In this document: positions 61,801-64,000 of the stretch, piece after piece
Numbering within the stretch: position 1 is the stretch's first letter
Layout of the letters: each line of letters starts with the position of its first letter
Source of the DNA: Lingula anatina
Lineage: Eukaryota > Brachiopoda > Lingulata > Lingulida > Lingulidae
NCBI RefSeq assembly: GCF_001039355.2
Contig: NW_019774180.1
Span: forward strand, 1,042,373 to 1,106,372
DNA: 64,000 nt
Direction: 5' to 3'
The notes under the pieces: model-generated
What the model was told of the DNA's origin: nothing
Databases searched by the model: none
What the model saw: the letters and a program-made list of their open reading frames with translations, nothing else
Program-made: the position numbers and the translations under genes

Positions 61801-63793
61801 CATTTTCCACAGTAGATTAAGAGAAGATGGGTTTTGGTTTTGGGTTGAACTTGTATTTCTGACACTGGGGTGAAGCCGCAAAAATGTGATTTGGATTAGG
61901 TGTTGGGTTAAGCAGGTCAGAGAGGGTGATTACAGTCACCCCATACTGCTAGTCTAAAAGTTACAACTGTGGATGTTTTCTGTGGAGTGAGAGAACTAAG
62001 TCTGTCTTTGTGTAGAACATTTTTTAAACATGCAATATAATGTTAAAATGGGCTGGTGTAAGCATTTAAGAAACTTTGTGATGACATGGTAGGCAGACAG
62101 AACTATTTATAGTGTAATATTTGAATTCTCAAAATAGCAGTAAAGGTGATAGAATTCAGAGTTGATAGAGTCAAGTAGTGTACATCTTATCAATATATAT
62201 GTAGTTCCATCTGATACAGGATGAATACACAATGAACCGCAAAGAACACATATATTACAAGCACCTTAGGCATCTGGAATGATATTTCAGTTGCTCCAAA
62301 CAGTAGAAGAGAAGATACAAGTACAGTGTTTTTAGATCATGAACTATAGACTAGAATGTCAGCATTAAAATGGTATTTGGTCTTATAAACGCAGTAGGCT
62401 GCAGTTTTTGGCACCCAGACTCCAGCATCAGAAGTCAATTTTCCTTCCCAGGTGGGGAAGGGTGATGGCCGATTAAACCTAACTAGAAAAAACACTCACA
62501 AGAGAAACCCGAGAAGACCTTTGTTGATACTGCTCATAAAAAATCAACACATCAGTACAAAAAAAGCAGATCTGGAAGACTGGCAAAATATGATCTTAGC
62601 GTTATGGTATTGTTATTTAGTGTCTTTGGGTGCCTGACGCTTCATCACCTCCAGTTCTAGATGAAATGCTGTGCAGGTCATTAGGAACCCTCAAGCCACT
62701 TGAACATTGCTTTTACGCAGATAAAAGTGGTAGCCTTGGAAATATCACCGAGGAATCTGTTTGTTGAAATGATTAAAAGAATATTTTTTCAAACTGCTCA
62801 AAAACAATATGTGCCAGATGTGGGGTAATATTGAGTAAGCAAAAGCATCCGTTCTTAGGACCCTGCTGTGGTGTCAGAAGTTGGAATTATATTTTGTTCC
62901 ACAATTATTTGCTGCATTCCTTTATCATGAGTCCTTGATCTTACTGAGAGTTTTCCTCTGTCAATCTGTTTAGCGTACTGCTTCTCATTATTTTTGAGGG
63001 GTTGTGAATCAATCGTTATCATTTGATGTGTTTTTCTCTCTGTGTATATGTGTATGTGTGTGTTTTAAGTTCCCTGACTAAACACAATTTCACTCCAATT
63101 ATAATTATTGACCTCTATTTACAGGCTAAATCTGGGGGTCAGCAAAGTCCTCAGGACATGGGGCAGCCTCTGGACAAACCAAAGATGATCCCAAAAGCTG
63201 TGTCCTTCATTATAGCTGACCGGTCATTCCCAGGAGGCCCTGCTCCAGGGGCAGTTCCTAAACGCAATGCAAACGTATCCAATGTGAAGTATCCCTTAGG
63301 CAGTCGCGCACCCAAAGCGGCCCCAGGAATGGGCTCTGAAGGGAGACAGCAACAACGTGCAGCAAAAGTGCAGTATTCAAGTGCCTCTTCCTGGAAAGAT
63401 AAAAGAGATTTGTTAACATTACAACCTAAAGACGCCCACCCAGTGCCTCGCTCAAATGTCACAGGTGGAGGCAGAGGGAGGGGCGGCAGAGACCCCGACA
63501 TTTACGTGTTAGGCAGTGGCCCCCACCCTCCAGGCAGGGCGGTAGAACGGAACTCCGCCGGTTCCGTCTCCAACAGGACCAATCCAGCTCGTGCTCTCAA
63601 AGAAAGCCATAGCATGCCCTCCTTAAAGATAGTACCAGGGGCCTCTGTAGGCAGTTCTACCAGCACTGTCAGCATCACCACGCTGGATCAGGCTGATGTG
63701 TCGTCTATAGCTAATACTAGTCTATGGCTGGACAGTAGTAAATCCGAGGCTGGGGGCTCTGACGAGGGCACAGCTCAATCACAGCTCAGCTAA
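7693..63793 (+). CDS. RCC1-repeat (seven-bladed propeller) protein with long disordered tails
   Basis: Joined as 7693..8401, 17363..17405, 18401..18626, 19536..19645, 20019..20143, 20661..20807, 41614..41775, 42446..42610, 48258..48373, 51141..51270, 53634..53660, 54412..54435, 56622..57098, 57247..57383, 63125..63793: 3267 nt, 1088 residues. All junctions are GT-AG and phase-consistent. Residues 1-182 are acidic and Ser-rich. Residues 183-560 are seven RCC1 blades with motifs such as VWGNGSSGQLG and VACGARHTF. Residues 563-661 contain an E-rich tract. Residues 662-1088 are disordered, ending in a basic region with GGGRGRGG. RCC1 propellers serve as guanine-exchange factors or scaffolds for small GTPases. 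A propeller followed by an acidic tail recalls RPGR, but blade sequences do not let me assign orthology, and the 180-residue N-terminal extension is unlike RPGR. An in-frame TAA at 7636-7638 bounds the N-terminus. Translation may start at M1 (7693) or M5 (7705). See the note on exon 13/14. Confidence 0.85.
8402..17362 (+). other. Intron 2 of the RCC1 gene (9 kb)
   Basis: No exon that fits in phase was found. It contains two CTCF-like motifs (9853-9867, 9898-9912), a direct duplication of AACACCAAAGCTCTC near 10512 and 10531, a locally CpG-rich block at about 12230-12600 with a 14-bp palindrome, and an A-rich run at 14936-14959 that could mark an old retroposon end. The rest is AT-rich and featureless to me. 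Confidence 0.5.
14936..14959 (+). repeat. A-rich run
   Basis: Fourteen A, one G, nine A. It could be the tail of a degenerate retroposon, but no SINE body with A/B boxes or target duplication is recognisable upstream. Confidence 0.6.
17363..17405 (+). CDS. RCC1 gene exon (residues 237-250)
   Basis: A 43-nt exon between TTCCAG and GTAAGT, phase 1-2. Encodes NSNAIYVWGNGSSG, the opening strand of blade 2. It is needed to join the CGASHT signature of exon 1 to the QLGTG of the next exon. Confidence 0.9.
18401..18626 (+). CDS. RCC1 gene exon (residues 251-326)
   Basis: Acceptor TATCCAG, donor GTGGGT, 226 nt, phase 2-0. Completes blade 2 (VVQGVACGARHTFIWLE) and opens blade 3 (GQVFSFGNNFFAQLG). 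A proline/threonine-rich loop inside blade 2 is longer than usual for the repeat. Confidence 0.92.
19536..19645 (+). CDS. RCC1 gene exon (residues 327-363)
   Basis: Acceptor TTGCAG, donor GTAAGG, 110 nt, phase 0-2. Ends blade 3 with VTQVACGEKHTLFLFE and starts blade 4 (GAVAAVG). Confidence 0.92.
20019..20143 (+). CDS. RCC1 gene exon (residues 363-404)
   Basis: Acceptor TTGAAG, donor GTAGGT, 125 nt, phase 2-1. Contains ANLSGQIG and the blade-4 closing signature AVQIAAGSNHSLVLD. Confidence 0.92.
20244..20315. repeat. Degenerate (TATC)/(TGTC) microsatellite
   Basis: TATC units give way to TGTC/TGCC units within the 517-bp intron 20144-20660. Interrupted simple repeat. Confidence 0.85.
20661..20807 (+). 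CDS. RCC1 gene exon (residues 405-453)
   Basis: Acceptor TTTTAG, donor GTGAGT, 147 nt, phase 1-1. Blade 5: NGAVFVWGAGKPCGKKKGD...IVQVSGGSMHSLALT. The usual GQLG is replaced by a Lys/Cys-rich loop. Confidence 0.92.
21841..21899. repeat. (CT)n microsatellite
   Basis: About 29 perfect CT dinucleotides. Open frames across it are artefacts. Confidence 0.97.
22844..22857 (+). promoter_or_regulatory. CTCF-like motif CCACTAGGTGGCAG
   Basis: A full match to the core of the bilaterian CTCF consensus (CCASYAGRKGGCRS). Eight bases to its left is a reversed GCCATCT (AGATGGC on the minus strand), giving a divergent motif pair. Deep in the 20.8-kb intron. Binding is inferred from sequence only. Confidence 0.4.
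23381..23415. repeat. (GTTT)n microsatellite
   Basis: About eight TTTG/GTTT units with one variant unit near the start. Confidence 0.9.
25808..25853. repeat. (CT)n microsatellite
   Basis: About 23 uninterrupted CT dinucleotides, the second such tract in this intron. Confidence 0.95.
41614..41775 (+). CDS. RCC1 gene exon (residues 454-507)
   Basis: Acceptor GGTCAG, donor GTAGGT, 162 nt, phase 1-1. Blade 6: GGYVYSWGAGTDGQLGHGKG is textbook, but the closing signature is degenerate (HIAASEVYSAAVT instead of xxCGxxHSxxxT). Confidence 0.93.
41776..42445 (+). other. Intron between blades 6 and 7
   Basis: 670 bp with canonical ends. Nothing recognised inside. Confidence 0.7.
42446..42610 (+). CDS. 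RCC1 gene exon (residues 508-562)
   Basis: Acceptor CTTTAG, donor GTAAAA, 165 nt, phase 1-1. Blade 7: GDGSLFMWGKNNH...ISQVELGAWHAVAMTG. The GQLG position is replaced by a Thr/Cys/Asp loop. It closes the propeller. Confidence 0.92.
42836..43255. repeat. Diverged tandem repeat, three copies
   Basis: The block 'AAACCATATTNNTGTTTTACTT...' recurs at about 42838, 43015 and 43151 (spacings about 177 and 136 bp). Each copy is followed by a related 'GGTTCC/GGTCCCTTTT' stretch. Copies are clearly related but diverged and carry indels. Confidence 0.6.
43255..43274. repeat. Poly-T run
   Basis: Twenty consecutive T. Possible assembly length uncertainty. Confidence 0.9.
46709..46736. repeat. (TTG)n microsatellite
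   Basis: About nine trinucleotide units with one TTA interruption. Confidence 0.85.
47635..47757. repeat. 28-bp minisatellite, 4.4 copies
   Basis: Unit TGTGGTACCCTGGGATATGG followed by CACCCTGG. Copies lie at 47635-47662, 47663-47690, 47691-47718 and 47719-47746, plus a partial copy. Copies 1 and 3 are identical and 2 and 4 are variants. G-rich on the plus strand. Confidence 0.93.
48258..48373 (+). CDS. RCC1 gene exon (residues 563-601), glutamate-rich
   Basis: Acceptor TGTCAG, donor GTGAGA, 116 nt, phase 1-0. Encodes an acidic tract (EPEESEEEEESEEELES) just after the last blade, then SYLLQRQSSWVLADLEQ, which could form a short helix. Confidence 0.88.
48374..51140 (+). other. Intron (2.8 kb) in the tail region
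   Basis: Nothing coding recognised. Two related 28-bp stretches (AAACATGTAAGCAATC and AAACATGCAAGCAATC) occur about 100 bp apart, near 49280 and 49382. Confidence 0.6.
51141..51270 (+). CDS. RCC1 gene exon (residues 602-644)
   Basis: Acceptor AATCTAG, donor GTAATC, 130 nt, phase 0-1. Encodes DVGSDDFTWNELEMPRPYTL and a Thr/Pro-rich end (APTPTPAKTP). Its composition is distinctly coding against AT-rich flanks. Confidence 0.85.
52014..52047 (+). repeat. A-rich run
   Basis: A-rich low-complexity tract with scattered G. Confidence 0.85.
52566..53264. mobile_element. 699-bp non-autonomous transposon with ATTCGT subrepeats, TTA target duplication
   Basis: The ends are inverted: TGCCCCTATTTCACACAGAC at the left and its complement at the right, with similarity continuing through GCGATT/AATCGCCAG and GACAAATTTCAG for 60-70 bp with indels. 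TTA flanks both sides (52563-52565, 53265-53267). The interior carries about eleven ATTCGT hexamers and about five ACGAAT complements spaced irregularly. No coding capacity. The TTA (TWA) duplication fits PIF/Harbinger, which is an inference. Confidence 0.75.
53634..53660 (+). CDS. RCC1 gene microexon (27 nt, residues 645-653)
   Basis: Acceptor CTCAAAG after a T-rich tract, donor GTGAGT. Phase 1-1, so it can be included or skipped without changing frame. Encodes EPEEETADQ, extending the acidic region. A short exon seen only by splice sites and phase. Confidence 0.65.
53661..54411 (+). other. Intron between the two microexons
   Basis: 751 bp. It contains a direct duplication of a 34-35-bp unit (54252-54286 and 54287-54320) that includes TTCTTTGTAACAGTA. 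Nothing else seen. Confidence 0.55.
54252..54320. repeat. Two-copy tandem duplication of about 35 bp
   Basis: Two adjacent copies of a unit starting TTCTTTGTAACAGTA and ending GATTCATTCCAT. They differ by a few substitutions and one short indel. Confidence 0.8.
54412..54435 (+). CDS. RCC1 gene microexon (24 nt, residues 654-661)
   Basis: Acceptor TTCAATAG, donor GTAAAT. Phase 1-1, skippable in frame. Encodes EKLLSSNQ. Weaker than the 27-nt exon because the donor is less canonical. Confidence 0.5.
54436..56621 (+). other. Intron (2.2 kb) in the tail region
   Basis: AT-rich. Open frames at 54455-54859 are hydrophobic and T-rich and look like chance. No repeat or element recognised. Confidence 0.6.
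56622..57098 (+). CDS. RCC1 gene exon (residues 662-820)
   Basis: Acceptor TTCTAG, 477 nt, phase 1-1, ending at a GTAAGT donor (57099). Encodes a low-complexity segment: acidic first (EEKDEEDENSRE), then Gln/Gly/Asp-rich, then proline-rich (LPPKPPPMNNANRRR). No folded domain recognised. The frame stays open past the donor to TGA 57281-57283, giving an alternative end (see next exon and findings). Confidence 0.85.
57099..57283 (+). CDS. Alternative C-terminus if 57099-57246 is retained
   Basis: If the 148-nt segment is not spliced, the upstream frame continues for about 61 codons to TGA at 57281-57283. It gives a protein of about 881 residues without the basic RG-containing end. The segment has coding-like composition (GC near 44 percent by eye) unlike the flanking introns. 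This supports a retained intron (exitron), or a frameshift at the GGG run 57246-57248. Confidence 0.4.
57247..57383 (+). CDS. RCC1 gene exon (residues 821-866), basic
   Basis: Begins after TTTAGCAG (a tandem NAGNAG acceptor; using the first AG adds one codon at 57244) and ends at GTATTG, 137 nt, phase 1-0. Encodes a Lys/Arg-rich stretch (RKRRSDTTLRKNEKL, NLRRPKRLQSLKPEPESQ) with possible nuclear-localisation character. Its frame joins the terminal exon exactly. Confidence 0.75.
59578..59824. repeat. Diverged tandem duplication, about 183-bp period
   Basis: AGTCAAGTAAACATGGCGTT at 59578 and AGTCAAGTGTACATGACATT at 59761 open two related blocks, both running through TTGGGTCNGCTCT and GGTGAAGTGG. 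Related sequence also precedes each block (ATAACNT...ATCAGAC, TTTTTTCTC). Similarity is moderate, so the duplication is old. Confidence 0.65.
60532..60545. repeat. Poly-G run
   Basis: Fourteen consecutive G after AAAAAAAGGA. Length may be uncertain in the assembly. Confidence 0.9.
63125..63793 (+). CDS. RCC1 gene terminal coding exon (residues 867-1088 and stop)
   Basis: Acceptor TTTACAG, 669 nt, phase 0, stop TAA at 63791-63793. Encodes a disordered, basic, Pro/Gly/Ser-rich tail. Features include a possible short conserved-looking island (MIPKAVSFIIADRSFPGG, about residues 884-901), an RG-rich patch (GGGRGRGGRD), and a Ser/Thr-rich acidic end (SEAGGSDEGTAQSQLS). No prenylation CAAX box, unlike one RPGR isoform. 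The high GC content contrasts with the preceding intron. Confidence 0.9.
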   Translation, partial: AKSGGQQSPQDMGQPLDKPKMIPKAVSFIIADRSFPGGPAPGAVPKRNANVSNVKYPLGSRAPKAAPGMGSEGRQQQRAAKVQYSSASSWKDKRDLLTLQPKDAHPVPRSNVTGGGRGRGGRDPDIYVLGSGPHPPGRAVERNSAGSVSNRTNPARALKESHSMPSLKIVPGASVGSSTSTVSITTLDQADVSSIANTSLWLDSSKSEAGGSDEGTAQSQLS

Positions 63794-64000
63794 GGCTCAC
63801 CTCTGCATGAAAACCGTGCTAGTCGTTTAAGAAGGCAGTCGTCAAATGAGAACTTGTCTGTTATTAGAAGAAGATTAACTACGCTGTTTTAAACATTTAT
63901 TTATTTAAACTTTTTTTAAAAATTCCTTTATATATTTATTCGTGTTTTGGAATTTTTTCGATTATTTTAACAATTTCTATAAGAGATTGTTTGGTTATTT
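63794..64000 (+). other. 3' UTR of the RCC1 gene (continues past the window)
   Basis: AT-rich after the stop. No canonical AATAAA is seen before the window ends, so the transcript end lies outside. Confidence 0.7.

Larger units (their letters stand above)
57384..63124 (+). other. Last coding intron (5.7 kb)
   Basis: No exon that fits was recognised. It holds a diverged tandem duplication (59500-59824) and a G run (60532-60545). Other open frames are short and lack family matches or splice support. Confidence 0.6.

Noticed and set aside
63151-63501. 116-codon minus-strand frame
   Set aside because: Antisense shadow of the GC-rich terminal exon.

Overview
The window is animal nuclear DNA: AT-rich, intron-rich, with GT-AG introns, simple repeats and small inverted-repeat transposons. 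No prokaryotic features, rRNA or tRNA genes, or CRISPR arrays are visible. Intron sizes, microsatellites and TAA/TTA-flanked MITEs suggest an invertebrate. A mollusc or other lophotrochozoan is my best guess, but nothing in the sequence fixes the taxon.

Two protein genes lie head to head. (1) On the minus strand, 606-3151, is a complete six-exon gene for a 166-residue PX-domain sorting nexin of the SNX24/SNX22 type. Its exons join in phase, and both the PX core and the SNX24-like C-terminus are recognisable. (2) On the plus strand, from about 3.26 kb to beyond the right edge, is a large gene for an RCC1-repeat protein. I could join 15 coding exons in phase (7693-63793) into one predicted 1088-residue protein. 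It has an acidic low-complexity N-terminus (about 1-182), a seven-bladed RCC1 propeller (about 183-560), and a long acidic-then-basic disordered tail (about 563-1088). A likely non-coding first exon ends at 3318, so both genes probably share a compact bidirectional promoter near 3.23-3.3 kb.

Layout: 1-605, 3' flank of the sorting nexin; 606-3151, its exons, with a near-perfect foldback MITE in its last intron (760-982); about 3225-3318, shared promoter; 3319-7612, first RCC1-gene intron with a second MITE (4991-5205); 7613-8401, first coding exon; 8402-17362, 9-kb intron; 17363-20807, propeller exons; 20808-41613, a 20.8-kb intron; 41614-42610, last two propeller blades; 48258-57383, tail exons including two consecutive microexons and a 699-bp TTA-flanked transposon-like element (52566-53264); 63125-63793, terminal coding exon; then 3' UTR to the end.

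The most interesting points are in the RCC1 gene. A 148-nt stretch (57099-57246) looks like exon yet must be removed as an 'exitron', or offset by a 1-bp frameshift, to reach the last exon. There are two in-frame microexons, and a strong uORF overlaps the first start codon. No previously undescribed system is evident. Most of the window is intronic DNA with repeats and a few motif-level regulatory candidates.
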